Shown: in pieces, positions 13,801-25,752 of the stretch
How the letters are laid out: each line of letters starts with the position of its first letter
How positions within the stretch are numbered: the first letter of the stretch is position 1
Assembly (NCBI RefSeq): GCF_037975245.1
Contig: NC_092566.1
Span: forward strand, 1,304,001-1,368,000
Origin: Apostichopus japonicus
Taxonomy: Eukaryota > Echinodermata > Holothuroidea > Aspidochirotida > Stichopodidae
Reading direction: 5' to 3'
DNA: 64,000 nucleotides
Made by a program: the position numbers and the translations under genes
Notes under the pieces: model-generated
Database searches by the model: none
Seen by the model: only the letters and a program-made list of their open reading frames with translations
What the model was told of the DNA's origin: nothing

Positions 13801-16800
13801 AAGCCAAACAACACTTTAACCTAGGCCAGCAGCACTTTTAATTACAGGTGCATCGGGCCCTGGCCTAAATTTTAACGTGGACCAGCAGCACATTACAGGT
13901 GCATCGGGCACAAAAGTTGCTTAACTTTAACCTAGGCCAACAGCACTTTAAATTGAAGGTGCCTTGGACCCTGACCTAAATTTGCATTTGAAGTATCACA
14001 GCATGAGTTTATAGTAAGGCTGCTCTTTTGGAAAAGGAACAGAGGAAACATTTGTAAAAGAAAGTTGCTTACAAGACTGGTGTGGATTGTTAAACATTAA
14101 TGTTAAACATAGTTCTGTAGTTTAGGCATTAAATACTGACAACTGCTTTAAAACACATGTATCGAGGCAGTGACATTTAAGCAATGAAATGTCCCCTAGA
14201 GACATAATCAATATTCCATTTATGGATTTGGAAACTAACAACAGATAAACAATTTCCTGTTTGAAATGATCTTTATCACTGCCTGATACGTCATACAAAA
14301 TAACAAACAAATGGAATTTCCTACTGTTTTATACATTTACAATAAAATATTTTGGAGCAAAGAAAGTAATAAATAAACTGACTGAACATTTCTGAGTTAT
14401 ATCTGCAATAAGCGGAAAATGCCACAAAATTACAGAAATAAATAATTTAAAAATCTATGAAATAAAAAAAAAAAGGTCTCTTCACTGTCTGATGACCTAT
14501 GTGGAGACGTTTTCCCAAGGTAAATGATTCTAGAAATAAAAGTAAGAAATCGACCCTGCTAAACAACGTCAAATGGATTGTTTCATTTATTGTCTTCTAC
14601 CAAAGAAACTCACTCCTGCAATGTTTATTAACAGAGGCACCCTCACGACTTGCAGCTACATCCACGACTTATAGCAAACCAGAGAGCTAAACAGTAACCC
14701 AAGGAGCCAAATTGCCTCATAGCTAGCTAGGCATTAAATTTCTATTCAGTGAAGGAACTTGAAGTAATGTAAGAGACTCATCCATATGACATTTGATAAG
14801 TTCTTCCTCATATCATAAGTCAAATGATGTGACAAGATAACAGACACACCCTCCATGATTTTGTTTCTGACAATTATAACTATACTATCATCGAAGCAAG
14901 CAGAAGAAGATATTAAATCGGCTGTGCATTTTGCATCAGTCTGATCAAGCCATATAACATTCACACATGACTGGATATTCCCCCATCTAGGATATAGATA
15001 TGGTCGCAACCGTCTGCATGGCTGCTCCTAATTAACAAGTTATTAACAAGTCAGTCAGTCATGTATGACAAATCTTTCTAAATCTACGGTGAAGATCCTG
15101 CTAAAGTTAGGTGCGTGGTGTAAATGTTAGTGTCCCTTACCCCCCCCCCTCTCCACTCCCCCATGCCATAATCATTAGGTTCACAGTTGAAATCATCACA
15201 ATTGACAAGATTTTTTGCTGACCTATCAGAATTGCTGTTTGGCAGTGTTGTGAAGTGGAATGTTCCATGGATTTTGGTATTTCTGGTTTACAAATTGGGA
15301 ATTGGGGTTTGGTTCTGTTCGTTCAATGGTTTTGAAACAACCTTGTTCACAGCAGTGATGATGAATGGGGGGAGCGGGGGGGGGGGGAAGGGGTGCAGTC
15401 ACCTCCCTTAGTATTTGAGAAAGTGCTCAGATGGTGAGGTACAACCTTCTGCATCAGATGGGGGTATTAACTGGTGGTCCCGGGACCAAGAATGGGTGCG
15501 CCAAACATACCTGCCTTGTAACTCTCTGAAAACTCATTGAAAAGAGAAGGCTTGGTACAAGCCACTGTCAATCCAAACTCATCACATGGATAGACTTTTA
15601 AATGAACGTCCATTGGCTTTTCTAACTAGCTAATTATTAGGAATTACTAAACTAAACTAAAAGAGGGATACAGATTTCAACTTACCAACTGTGGATCCGT
15701 TCAGGTAGTCTATGTGGATGGCTGCACCTATCAGGCCGTATAGGATAGGTTCAAATATCACCCACAGAAGGCTAATCACTTGCTGAACTTTGACCTGGGA
15801 AAATATCAACATAACAATTTTGTGATGTACTTTTTATTATCTTAACTTACTCCTTCATCTGTATTCAAGTCAATAAATCAATCTTAATTTTGAAGAAAAA
15901 AAAAACAAATTAATTGAAAAGTGACTGATTGGAAGATTGATTGAAATAATTTGAACTATTTTAAACCACTTAACTTAATTTGTAAACTCATAACAATTGA
16001 TTTTCTTAATTCAAAGTTAAACTTAGCCCAATTCAAATTCTGTTTATTTGTAAACAACAACAAGTACAATAAAAAAGGAGAAAAAGAGAAACGAAAGGTG
16101 TTACTAGTTATCAACTTCTTATCAGACTGCATTAAAATAACCCTAAAAAAACACCCGCAATAATATGTTGGAATATAATGTTTATCGTGGAGGCTGAATT
16201 TGTAACTTTGAGCTTCTTGGATCCATACAGTTCTACCTACTCTTAAGGACGATGTTTCTGTTTGCAAATCAGTTTCCAGAACCTTTTACAAAAACCGGCC
16301 AAGTGTTAAGCACTGCCAGAAGTCACTCAGAGAATGTGCAGGGTTCACAGATAAATTGAGACCATGGCAATAGACTCTATCAATCCACTCGAGTGGTTAG
16401 GAATACCGAACAGAAAATCAGTAAAGACATTGACATTAGGGCCTTAGCAACAGGATTTAAAGAACTTAATGGCAGGAAGAGCCTGGGGTGTAGGTAGAAA
16501 TGTAAAGTGTTGAAGGCAGAGGAAAGCTACTTAAGAGCTTGATTATCTGCTAAAAAAAGACTATTCAGGTAAAAAAAACATGTAGACCGAAATAGCAGCG
16601 ATCAAAGGCAGAAGACTGACACATTGAAGATATACACAAGTTACTAATACCCAGGGGATGGAATGGATTAATTGTTGCTGAAAGGAACATGTAGAAAAGA
16701 GCGAGAGGGTAAAGGATGTGGAAGCAGGAATGACAGATAGGTGGTGGAGTAAATGAAGTAGTTGTTGAGGTATAATATGAGGTCAAGGGAGGGTCATTAG

Positions 16801-19800
16801 GGGGTTAAAATGGGTGCCAAATGAAAAGACGTCAATTACAAAAGTATTATAATATCAAGAAAACAAAAAACAGTTGATTTCTGTGACACATTGCCTAACA
16901 TTTTAACAAACAAACAGGCCGACTGAATGAATTTAAGCACCACAATAGAACTCCTTACAAATCTGGTGATTTCAAAGATGAATTAGAACACTGTAAATAC
17001 TGTCATTGAAGCCTTCTGGTACAGATTATACAATTGCTAGAAGTACTTGTGTCATACTGTTAACTCAATATCACACTCACATTCAGCTTGTACGTTTGTT
17101 TCTTAATGACAATGAGCACATGAGTCCTTCAACTGGTGTTGATGGTCTCCAAAGTTAAGTGAAATGGGGATCAAACTGCTTTGAACTGGCTGGGAAGTAA
17201 ATGCAATAGTTAACCTATTAACACAACTTTCATGGTAGTGTCACAGTACTGCCACTGTGGTAGGGAGTCACACTCAACAACACTAGTTTCACATAGCGAA
17301 CACTTGAGAACGTAATTTCAAAGATTCCACTGTATTTCATCGGCCAATAGCCAATCGAGCAGCACCGTTCAGGAATATTTGCCCACTTATGCCTGCGTAA
17401 CTGTCACAGAAATTGAAGATAGTCACTGGGACAAATACAAGTGCGTAATGCAAGTTCAAAGAGCAGCACCGTGCGTGAAGTAGGAAAAATGCAGTAAATC
17501 CTATCATTGAAAACTGATTCTCACCCGGCATCAATTATTTAAAATAGAGTTCTGCCTTATAAAAAATTTAACTCTAGGAAACCAACCGTCTATAAAATTT
17601 TCAGCAAGAAGTTAAATATCAAAATTTGAGGATAAACTAACCAGAGTGCCAAGCGGCTTAGTGATTCCTTGCCACTAATTATACAAGAACAAGGGATTTA
17701 AAATGTGTACAAGAGATATTTCAAAGTTTGACTTTTGTTGACTGCAAGTTCATCATAGCTTTACTCCTGGAGTTGTTTATATTTTGACCACTGTTTAACT
17801 TTGCCCAAAAAATCTAGGCCTATTATACTCAATTTGGTGCATCTTCATACTAATTTACCATATTTGAGAATATTTTTAACTTTAACCGCAGTTGATCTCA
17901 ATGACTAAGGTAGGGCGACTTAGCAAGTACGAGGTTATAAGCAAACAATGTAATTTTTAGTTATTGTCTGTTTGTACACAAACCCCCAGACACACATACA
18001 CAAATTACTATCCGATAGATTCCTTTTGCTTTCAGCTAGGAATGAAGGCTAAAAATACAAGAAATTGATCCAAGCGGTTATTGATCGATAAGGTGAAATG
18101 CTCAAATGTTGTAAATTGATTCAATATCTTCTATTTATCACTAAGAATGGAATGCATTTGTGTCTACAAGACTTACCAGGATAGATTTTCAACAAACAAT
18201 TTTGGAAGAATGCCATAGCATGTTACTGAATCAAGAAGTTTAGCAAATTTTAATGCAAAAATACTACACTTGGTGTACGAATCTGTACCTTTATAGCAAT
18301 ACGTACAGTAGGTAGGTCTTTTACATACCTTAGCATTTTTCCATTTGTAAGATGCCACTACCGCAAGGGTGATACACCCTAGAGCCCCTGCTCCAGGAAA
18401 GTTAGCAGCATTACTACCAAAGATGGCAAAGATGCCCCCGCTGAGAAGCAGAATGGTACGTTTACCCCCTACATTATTCTGTAAGATAAACAAATTATTT
18501 ATCCTTCATCAAAAGGGGGAAAAACAAAACTTCAACTACCAGACTCAGAAGGGAATTACTCGAAGCAGAATATTGAGATAAATCAATGATTTACAGCTGC
18601 ATTTTGATCTAGTAATTACAGAAATGCCCATCGGCAGAAATTCAGTCTTGATATGTCACAGTCCGAGTAAAACAAACATCTGAACAATAGTAATGTCTCT
18701 ACAGTATATACTATTAATTGAGTTCAGGAAGTGGCCTCAAAATGAAATTAGTCACCTGGCAATACTTGTGATCCATAAGCTTTATCATGGTTTTCAAGAT
18801 ATTCACCTTTAAATGTGCTAAAACTCTGGAAGGCTCCTTTAAGGGCTAGCCTGATGATGTCATCAGCTCCTCAGTGCAGACATTAATGTTAATCCATTGT
18901 TTCATATCATCGAGTTACTTTAACTGATGTACCACAGCTATTTACAGCATCATTTCTCAAAAATTAAAAGTTTTATAGAAATACAACCTGGATTGACAGC
19001 AATGTCTTTCTAACAGTCTACAATATATCATAATTAATTTTTGGGCAAAATCATCCTTTATATAGAACCAGCTGATTTAAATGAGACATCACAAGAAAGA
19101 AGTATCAGCAGCAATGACAGAATACCAGTAGGGGATTCACTACAAGACTGGTGGAGGGTAAATTTATAAATGATAAAGATGACAATATCAAAATGGAATC
19201 AATGATGGACAGGAGTACCATACACTTGTACATGATTACAAAGAAAATAGCAGTAAGGGTTTTCTACGAAAAAGAAATGAACCTCAACAGCATAATTAGA
19301 TGCAAAAGAAGTTTTACTGGTAAGACAGGTACACCCCCCCCATCCTTCTCCTCTCTCCCATCCCTCACCACAAAGCTACAAAAGAAAGCAGAGAGAATAA
19401 GATAAAAATTACCTCTGTCTCAGCAGGAAAATACCACAGCAAGACACCGACTAGAAATCCATAGGCAAGACCCATGACTACCTCGATGGGTCCTCGAAAG
19501 ATGTTGAAATAAATATTACCTGAAATTGCGGAGAAAAATCGAGAAAGAAATCAATTTCGTGTTTGGTTTAATTCTGGATAGTTACTCTAGTGGTTTACAC
19601 AGAAAATCTATTCCATCTTAATCAAATTGGTTAAACCTGGTCTGTCTTTTTATTTCCATATTTAAAAACCACGCATTTAATTGCAAAGAGTTGTTGGATC
19701 AGCATCTAGTAGCCTTGGTATCATTTTCAAACTGCATCTTTGCATACATTTAGTTTGTAATGTTTTGTTCACTCTTACCAAGTCAGGTAATATTTGCCTT

Positions 19801-22800
19801 GAATTTTATTCTAATTACAACCCCTACCAGGTGTATGTATAGGTATAACAGTATTAGTTGTAGTTCAATACAGAATTATTTGCTTCTCACAAATGTTTAG
19901 GTCAAAGCAGAAACATTTGTCTCACAAATTAATAGTCATTTTCTAGAGTTTTGTTTATTTGTTTCTTGTAAAAGAGGGAGGGCGATGGGAAGGGGAACAT
20001 CATTCTATCATAGTTTGCTATGCTAGAGTAACAGATTTTGTTTTCAGGTGTGTAAATGTTTTCTTTGACCAATGCAGCATGGTACACTAGACTGAAAGAA
20101 ATTCCAGGGAAAATGCAGTTTTGAGGAATGTTTGATGCATATTGATGAACACAAACCAACTGCAAATTGTACGCAATAAGAATCTTGAATGAAATAAGAA
20201 TCTTGAAATAAGAATCTTGAAATAAGAATCTCGAAATAAGAATCTTGAAAAATCCATAGGGGAACCCAAGGGGGAATAACAACGGAAAATATAAACAATT
20301 CTACAGATGTTTTAGTGATCCAGGATAAACAAAGATTGTAACCGTCAGATATTTATTGTACATGCTTTGGGAGCCTCCCTATTGCCACCATGGTGTTAAT
20401 AATAATAATTGTATTGTTAGACTAAGCAAAACCTTGTTGGGATCAAATTTGTCACCAAATAACATAAACTGCTTTAAGATCACAATATTCCAGCAGTGTA
20501 CTGCAGGTCTGATAAAGCACGCAACACCTGACGACAAAAACTTACTAACCTGAGGAAAATGAAATTCCCATGACGAGACCGAAAGCGCTAATGGCAAGTA
20601 CGTTATCTAGACTGCATGCTGCCACCCCCAGGGTAGGGATGCCCTTAGCAACTCCCCTTCCTTCATCTTGAAGATCCAAGAGAGATGGAACCACGACAGC
20701 TGGTGACAGGGCAGTAACAATAAATCTGATATCAAAGATCAATGGATAGCAGATATGAAGACGACTGAAATACTAAATTATTAAAAGTTGATTGATAATG
20801 GAAGAAGTGTATGGTTAAATTTAAACTTTAAGAATCATACAATACATAAATTATATAAGAAGGACATGTTTTATACTCCAATAACAAGTGGAAACATAAA
20901 AAAAAACCAGACAAGAATGTTGACAGAATTTGGACAAAGATTGGTTAATTGTTGTAGGGCTGACATGAAATAGAAGCATTTTGGTTTTTTGAGTTTATTG
21001 CTAAGGTTGCTGTTACAACTATCTTAGTATAAAATGCCATAGATAATATTAATGCAGATGGCATAGATAGAAAGGCACAGATAATATGGATGTTTCCATA
21101 AATGGTAAAACTGCAAAAAAAGGTTCTTCTAAAACTAGGAATAATGTGTCGATTTGGATTGTTTGTGATCAATACTGATCATTCAAAATTATCAAAAACA
21201 TAGCTTATTCGTTTGCCTTGCCTCTGTTCTATATTCATATGTTCCTAACTAAAATACTTGACAGGGATTCTACCATCAGCACGAACCAATTAGCAATTCT
21301 CATCTTTAATGATTTTCCGACACCAGAAAACGTGTAGATGGGATGGAAAGGTTAGAACCACTGAAATTTGCAGAAAACTGTTTCATGTTAGACACTGAAA
21401 TATTTTTGTGAATTTTAAGCTTTGAGTTATATAATCAGCTTTGGGCATGAATTGATGCTACCACCACCATCAACATCTTCTGGTTATTGGTTTCTGGTCA
21501 CTCACCCTAGCATGAAAGCCCAATCCCATGGAAACTGAAGTATGAAGTACGCAACCACGGCGATGGTGCAAGCTTCTGCTAGACATGGTAAGAATGACAG
21601 CCGGAGACAGACGAAGCCCAGCTTCCTTAAAGCCACAGTATCGATTCCTAGCCCTGCCTTCAGCAGAATAATGACAAGAGACATACTGCGAAGCACGGAC
21701 GACCAGGAGGGTGAGATGTCTTTGGCAACATCAATGTGTGGAACGTTATACAGGATAAACCCCATAATAAGCATACCTGTCATGAGAGAAGACAACATGA
21801 ATGTGACAACATTAACACAACCATCTCTACCTATGTATGGAGGCAATCTAATCTAACATCACAGGAGAAGTTAGCTTACAGATACAATCAAATGCTTTTT
21901 ATGGTCTGAGCTCCTGCATATTAGATATAACATCAATGATATGGTTGCAAGAGTTACATAATACAACATTGATAATGTTGCTCCACCTGTCCAGCTGATC
22001 CTCAAACATTTCATTTCCCTCGCACACATTTATACAGAATTATCCTTGGAATTACACAACAGAACGTAGGTTGATTTAGGCCTGTATTTGGGAAACAATA
22101 TTTCTAGTAGAAATGGGGCATACAATTAAAAGTATTCCTTTTGAAAACTGTAGTATAGCATCATAAAGCTCTCTAACCTAGTATGTCATTATAATGGGTT
22201 CTTTTCTAACAGGTATTTCTGATTTCTGTTCATCTATCTGAGTTGTGAGATTAATAATAAACTAGGAAGATTATTTATTTGAAAACAAAACAATAACCTC
22301 AGAAACTGAAATAGGTAATTCTTTTAGGCATACAGGAAACACTATTATTTAAAACTTTAGTGCAACTTAAAAATAAAAAAATAATTAAAAAATGCAGAAT
22401 GAGTGGAGATATTTTGAAAATTTGAAGTTTAAAATAGACGATTATTTTATCACGAAATGGTAAAATTATGAAATGATGGAAAACCAGACCATATTGATGA
22501 CAAAAATTCCATTTGTATGGAATAATTCTCTGTTAAATTTACCTAGTAATGGAGGTAATCTAAAAAGCTTTTGCACTAAGATTCCAGCTGCCATACTGGC
22601 AACAACCAAGATATATAATGCAAAAATATGACCGCCTGGTAGAGCCAAATCGTCAAGGACACTGAACAGCACCGCCCAAAGAAGGAATATCAAACAAGCC
22701 CAGGTGAAGATGACTGCGAGGGGGCCGTGAGGAGGGCACATGGTTCCATATTTTATCCTTTGGCAGAGTGTGGCATCATCAGGCAGTGAATTATACTTTG

Positions 22801-24008
22801 TCCTCCACGGTCTGAAGCCTAAAGAACAGGTCCTTCGCCAATCGCTACAGCAACGAACCTCAGAGACAGAGGACGCTTGAGATGGTGGATACAAATCTCC
22901 ATCAACCATAGTAACGCTACCCTGAGAGGCAGATAATAAATGATACAAAGAAAAAAGTACTTTTTCAAACTCTTTTTCATAATTCATAAGCTGTAATATA
23001 TAGAAATGTAAGTAGTGGCCAGCAAACATCAAAAGTTAAGGTGAAATATTCACAGATGGAATGCTGTAGAGTGACCAAACCTTTAAAGACTGTTAAATGT
23101 TAACCTGACAAATGTTTTGAAGAAAATTTCATGCTTTGGTTCAAATTTCCAATGCAATGTCACCTGTATCCTTTCTTGAACAATCTCATTAAACAAGCAA
23201 CTTTTGGAAATATGCAAGTTATCCCACACCCTATAATCTCAATTTTGTGAGAAAGTTGAAGAAAACATTTACACATAATTTAGTAACTGTTCACACATTG
23301 GTGTTTGTTTTCATTACCTGCATTCTTCTTGGTACTTATAAATAAAACTGCAAAGATGTCTTTTATTTATGGAAAGGTGCTTATACAGTAGGTAAGTCTG
23401 GTACTAACCTACAACGGAAGCACCAAAATATAACCAAATCATGACTATTCAAAGATGCCAAACTTCAACTTGTATTTTTCATTGGAGTATTTTTTCATTG
23501 GGGTATTAACACTGCCTGGACAGTTAACTTTATAAACTAATGTGCAAGCATTTTCAAGTTCTACCAGTAAGCTGATATGTTTTCATTCACTAAAAACATG
23601 CTGCTTTATTGAAGCTGTGAACTACATAGCTTCAAGTAGTTGGCATCCACTTGCTACATAAATAATATCCATACGGTAGGTGCACAACACTAGGGACCAC
23701 CACCCTATTAAAGCAACATGCTACTACAGGTTTTAACTATGAATCGTAAATGAATATTTTCCCACCTCATCATCGACAGTGAACTTAAGCTTTGCCCAAG
23801 AGACTCCTTCTTCCTCACTATTCATTTCCTGGTTGTCATCTTGAAGATCGCTATACTCTTGTTTAGGAGTATCATTTTCACTTAGTCTGCTGAATTCAGT
23901 CGGCTCTTCAGGAGGGTCTTCCCAGCTCAGTGGTGGTGGCTCATTTACCCGGTTTTGCTCACTCACAGCAGTGAGATCCAGGCTGCCACGGTTTTTGAAG
24001 AAACTCAT
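7709..24008 (-). CDS. SLC9B2: SLC9B (NHA2-type) Na+/H+ antiporter, whole coding span, 10 coding exons
   Basis: Membrane cation/proton antiporter of the CPA2/NHA class. Coding exons on the minus strand: 24008-23766, 22921-22543, 21776-21506, 20725-20550, 19519-19413, 18478-18329, 15794-15686, 11957-11821, 10385-10311, 7876-7709. All junctions are GT-AG and phases are compatible; the sum is 1,815 nt, giving 604 residues plus TGA. A ~150-residue hydrophilic N-terminal region is followed by hydrophobic segments. Recognised family motifs are RLPPLLGMLI (~202-211), SPAVVVPS (305-312), an LDN in place of the usual DD ion-site pair (D338, N339), a conserved Arg (R492), and AWLPKATVQAALG across exons 8-9 (K520). 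Human NHA2 is about 537 residues, so the core length fits and the N-tail is longer. Assignment to SLC9B is firm; which SLC9B paralogue is uncertain. Confidence 0.93.
8010..8530 (+). mobile_element. CR1/L2-like LINE 3' fragment, broken
   Basis: Encodes a piece recognisable from the end of CR1/L2-type reverse transcriptases (ILVHAFVTSKFDFLNSLLFG, then IQNTAAHIVKR and LKELHWLP), then, in another frame after an internal loss, LKTYGYRSF and LWNKLPDHIR. Tail AAAGCGCCTTGAGCAG, GGCGCTATATAAGTATCATT and ATT repeats. 5'-truncated and frameshifted; lies in SLC9B downstream sequence inside intron 9. Confidence 0.75.
9157..10306 (-). repeat. 28-bp minisatellite, ~41 copies, in SLC9B intron 9
   Basis: Unit ACCACCTGAGAAATGTAGAT plus TTAAGAAT, highly homogeneous, with point variants and one 27-bp unit. 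On the gene sense strand each unit reads TACATTTCTCAG/GTGGT, resembling a 3' splice site joined to a 5' splice site. The array abuts the exon 9 donor at 10,310. Confidence 0.97.
10311..10385 (-). CDS. SLC9B2: SLC9B coding exon 9 (residues 525-549)
   Basis: Acceptor ATAAACAG/GCAGCT, donor GTCCAA/GTAAGT. Encodes AALGPVALDTVVREGLTELE plus five residues, continuing the conserved AWLPKATVQ motif of exon 8. The donor runs directly into the 28-bp minisatellite, whose unit shares the bases GTGGTATTC with the donor. Confidence 0.92.
11160..11385. mobile_element. Diverged foldback MITE copy C
   Basis: GTTAACAAACTGCTCATCTA and AGCCTGTGTTGAG match the left end of the 11,566 element; AAGAAGATCCTTCTAGGATA at 11,355 matches its inner part. 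Degraded. Confidence 0.45.
11566..11752. mobile_element. Foldback (palindromic) MITE copy A
   Basis: Contains a long inverted repeat: AAGTTGGCCTGACGTTTTGA and CCTAGCAGGATC against GATCCTGCTAGAATCAAAAT and GTAAGGCCAACTT. The left part GTTAGCAAACTGCTTATCCA is shared with 38,350 and, more diverged, with 11,167. Confidence 0.7.
11821..11957 (-). CDS. SLC9B2: SLC9B coding exon 8 (residues 479-524)
   Basis: Acceptor GATTACAG/GTCTTG, donor GTACAG/GTGAGG. It encodes LGLVVIFIGVVVRIIVTIFV, with R492 at the position of the conserved NHA2 arginine, and AWLPKATVQ with K520. This is the most conserved stretch of the gene. Confidence 0.94.
12030..12726. mobile_element. Possible degraded repeat insertion, SLC9B intron 7
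   Basis: AAGCGTAGCGCC and GGAGCGGAGCG near the left and a GGGGGGCATCAGCCCCCCCC block near the right are of a style common in dispersed repeats of marine animals. No terminal repeat or coding part could be defined. Confidence 0.25.
13798..13985. repeat. ~65-80-bp imperfect tandem repeat, 3 copies, SLC9B intron 7
   Basis: Three units share AACCTAGGCCAGCAGCACTT, ACAGGTGCATCGGG and CCTGGCCTAAATTT. Confidence 0.8.
15686..15794 (-). CDS. SLC9B2: SLC9B coding exon 7 (residues 443-479)
   Basis: Acceptor TTTCCCAG/GTCAAA, donor CAGTTG/GTAAGT (phase 1). It encodes VQQVISLLWVIFEPILYGLI then GAAIHIDYLNGSTV, colinear with the human segment around WDIFQPLLFGLIGAEV. Too short to stand out as an ORF, but the homology and splice sites are clear. 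Confidence 0.9.
18329..18478 (-). CDS. SLC9B2: SLC9B coding exon 6 (residues 393-442)
   Basis: Acceptor TCTTACAG/AATAAT, donor GCTAAG/GTATGT. Exactly 50 codons, phase 0 both sides. It encodes KRTILLLSGGIFAIFGS and FPGAGALGCITLAVVASYKW, matching the Gly-rich segment before the second half of the transporter. Confidence 0.92.
19413..19519 (-). CDS. SLC9B2: SLC9B coding exon 5 (residues 357-392)
   Basis: Acceptor ATTTCAG/GTAAT, donor ACAGAG/GTAATT, phase 0 at the end. It encodes NIYFNIFRGPIEVVMGLAYG followed by a hydrophobic FLVGVLLWYFP segment, colinear with the NHA2 core. Confidence 0.9.
20174..20250. repeat. 15-bp tandem repeat, SLC9B intron 4
   Basis: Five near-perfect units of AATAAGAATCTTGAA. 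They create overlapping open frames on the minus strand that are not exons. Confidence 0.9.
20550..20725 (-). CDS. SLC9B2: SLC9B coding exon 4: ion-binding region (residues 298-357)
   Basis: Acceptor GATATCAG/ATTT, donor TCCTCAG/GTTAGT (phase 1). It carries SPAVVVPSLLDLQ and VAACSLDNVLAIS. In vertebrate NHA2 the second motif holds two adjacent aspartates of the ion site; here the codons read GAT AAC, so the pair is Asp338-Asn339. Confidence 0.93.
21506..21776 (-). CDS. SLC9B2: SLC9B coding exon 3 (residues 208-298)
   Basis: Acceptor ATGACAG/GTATG, donor CTAGG/GTGAGT (phase 2). It encodes MLIMGFILYNVP, SWSSVLRSMSLVIILLKAGL and a hydrophobic segment ending DWAFMLG. The order SLR, LVIILLKAGLG, ALRKL matches the NHA2 core. 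Confidence 0.92.
22543..22921 (-). CDS. SLC9B2: SLC9B coding exon 2 (residues 82-208)
   Basis: Begins after CCTCTCAG and ends CTAG/GTAAAT (phase 1). It encodes a Cys-containing hydrophilic stretch, then a first hydrophobic segment (PLAVIFTWACLIFLLWAVLF) and a second one ending KLFRLPPLLG. This RLPPLLG signature opens the conserved NHA core. Confidence 0.9.
23766..24008 (-). CDS. SLC9B2: SLC9B coding exon 1 (residues 1-81)
   Basis: Hydrophilic, acidic cytoplasmic N-terminus starting MSFFKNRGSLDLTA. The ATG lies six bases after an AG acceptor (TTTTCCAG, minus strand), so at least one untranslated exon lies upstream. The exon ends GAG/GTGGGA in phase 0. A longer in-frame start exists only in the preceding intron and was not used. 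Confidence 0.8.
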
Positions 24009-24235
24009 CACAATCTGGAAAATCAGAAAAAGTTGCAAATCGGTAACAATAAATCTAAACTAGAACTGGATCATATTCTTTTTAAGTTGCTGTACATCAT
24101 TAGAGTGAAGTGATTGCTAAAACATGCAAAATGTGACATCTTTTTCAGATATTCCAGCTGATCAAATCTGCATTCATTTCTCATCAGTATTTGCAAAGTC
24201 TACAATATAATGGTCACACTAAATATTAATCATAA

Positions 24236-24538
24236 CGTTTGATTTATAAAGCGCTTTATACCAGCGATAGGTTTCAAAGCGCTTTACAGACTTAATACTA
24301 GCCCTGGTTAATGATAACTTGTCCCAGAGGCAACCCCTCTAGACTGCTGCAGTTACATACTGGGCTTAATGACAAGTTACCTCACAGGTACCCATTTAAC
24401 CCCTGGGTGGAGAGAGGCAATTGAAATAAAGCATCTTGCCCAAGGACACAACATAATGAACTAGGAAGAATCGAACCAGCAGTCCTTGGATCACAAGTCC
24501 GACGCCTTAGCCAATTGGCTACCATGCTCTCAATCATG
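24236..24538 (-). mobile_element. tRNA-headed SINE
   Basis: The minus-strand head GTAGCCAATTGGCTAAGGCG resembles an A box, and GGTTCGATTC (24,477-24,468) is a B box. Then comes TGTCCTTGGGCAAGATGC, a motif common in marine-animal SINEs, and a 3' end with AAAGCGCTTTATAAATC. Inserted in the 5' intron of SLC9B. Confidence 0.75.
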
Positions 24539-25697
24539 AGCAAACACTATTTGCAGAAGCTATATCCCCTCGAAATACCAATTCATATTTAATTATTTTC
24601 CTTATTTGTCTTCTTTTCATGAAATTGACCACTGGAGATTGAATTTCAAAGGAAATAAATCAATATGATATACACTAGAAGCCAGTCAGATTCTGTGTAT
24701 AATTATGAAATTGAAAAACGTTGTAAAATATTATATATCCTCTAATAGTGCAACTGTAAGTTTAGCCCAGATGTCAGAAAAAAATGCTTAAAGTACTAAT
24801 CTTTGTTTCATTTGGCTTAAAATAAAATATGGAGGATATTTATTCATTCTTTAAACTGGATATAAAACAAATCACTAACAGCTAGTTGAGGAGATGTAGA
24901 GTGTAAGTATTAAAGCTAACACAACAAAAGGCTGGATAGTGATGATTTGAACCTAGTCTAACTTTGCTAATGTACATCATCCCCTGACATCACTTTCATG
25001 AAGAATACTTTGAGAGTCTTGTAAAGTGGGCTTTGCCCCCCCCCCCCCCCCCATTGCTATATGTTAAAATGGTACATCTTCCAAAAGGGTGTCCAAAACT
25101 AAAAATAGGTTCTGCACCATAATGGATAGGATGGTATGCAGTAGATTTGAGCTAAAATATCTATGGAACTTCAGCTTTACGCTAGTCTACTGTTATTTGG
25201 TAGGGCTATGCATAGCGTATATATTATATTTCGCGGAATTGCCAAATGTGATACAATGGAATAAGCGTGGGCTAATACTAATATAACGTTTAGCTTGAAC
25301 GTTCACCCAGCTCGTATAGCGTCTACATTTCTGCCGCGGAGAAAGAAGACAAATCTCAATAAATGGCGCCGTAATCTTCAAATTGAATGAAAGAAGGATG
25401 TCAACAAACACCTGTCACCTTGATCCAGTACCAAATTCACGAATTTCTGTATCGTGATCGTCAGCCCCAGTAGCCAGGGTTCCTCCTTCTTTATACAGCT
25501 AGCTTCATCTATGTTTCTCCCGTAGTATGTAGTATACGCTGTACAACCAGGGATACTTTTTAAGAAAAAGTCACCCAGGAAAGAACCTGGGCACGAAAAC
25601 CAAACTACCAAACGACTGATCCGCTCTCAGCCCCAGTCCCCTTGTATCGGGACTGTGACTGTGTGATCATCGTCAGGTGTGCATCACCATTCCCGAA

Positions 25698-25752
25698 GGG
25701 AACAGATATATACTACACATGATCTTAGCCAATAGGCCGAGAACCAGGGATT
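25698..25752 (-). pseudogene. U2 snRNA 5'-end fragment
   Basis: The minus strand reads TTCTCGGCCTATTGGCTAAG then ATCATGTGTAGTAT, an extra ATAT and CTGTTC. This is almost the first 45 nt of U2 snRNA, including the branch-site-pairing GUAGUA. The rest of U2, including the Sm site, is absent. Either a 3'-truncated U2 pseudogene or the head of a U2-derived repeat. Confidence 0.7.

Larger units (their letters stand above)
11958..18328. other. SLC9B introns 6 and 7: otherwise empty
   Basis: Apart from exon 7 and the repeats listed, this is AT-rich intron with poly-A, poly-G (15,370-15,390) and poly-C runs. No further exon or RNA gene was recognised. Confidence 0.6.
18479..23765. other. SLC9B introns 1-5: nothing beyond the listed exons and repeat
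   Basis: Intronic sequence between exons 1 and 6. The only structure noticed is the 15-bp repeat at 20,174. Confidence 0.6.

Noticed and set aside
24460-24537. Functional tRNA gene on the minus strand
   Set aside because: The A/B-box-like head continues into a SINE body and tail, and a proper cloverleaf with acceptor stem could not be formed.
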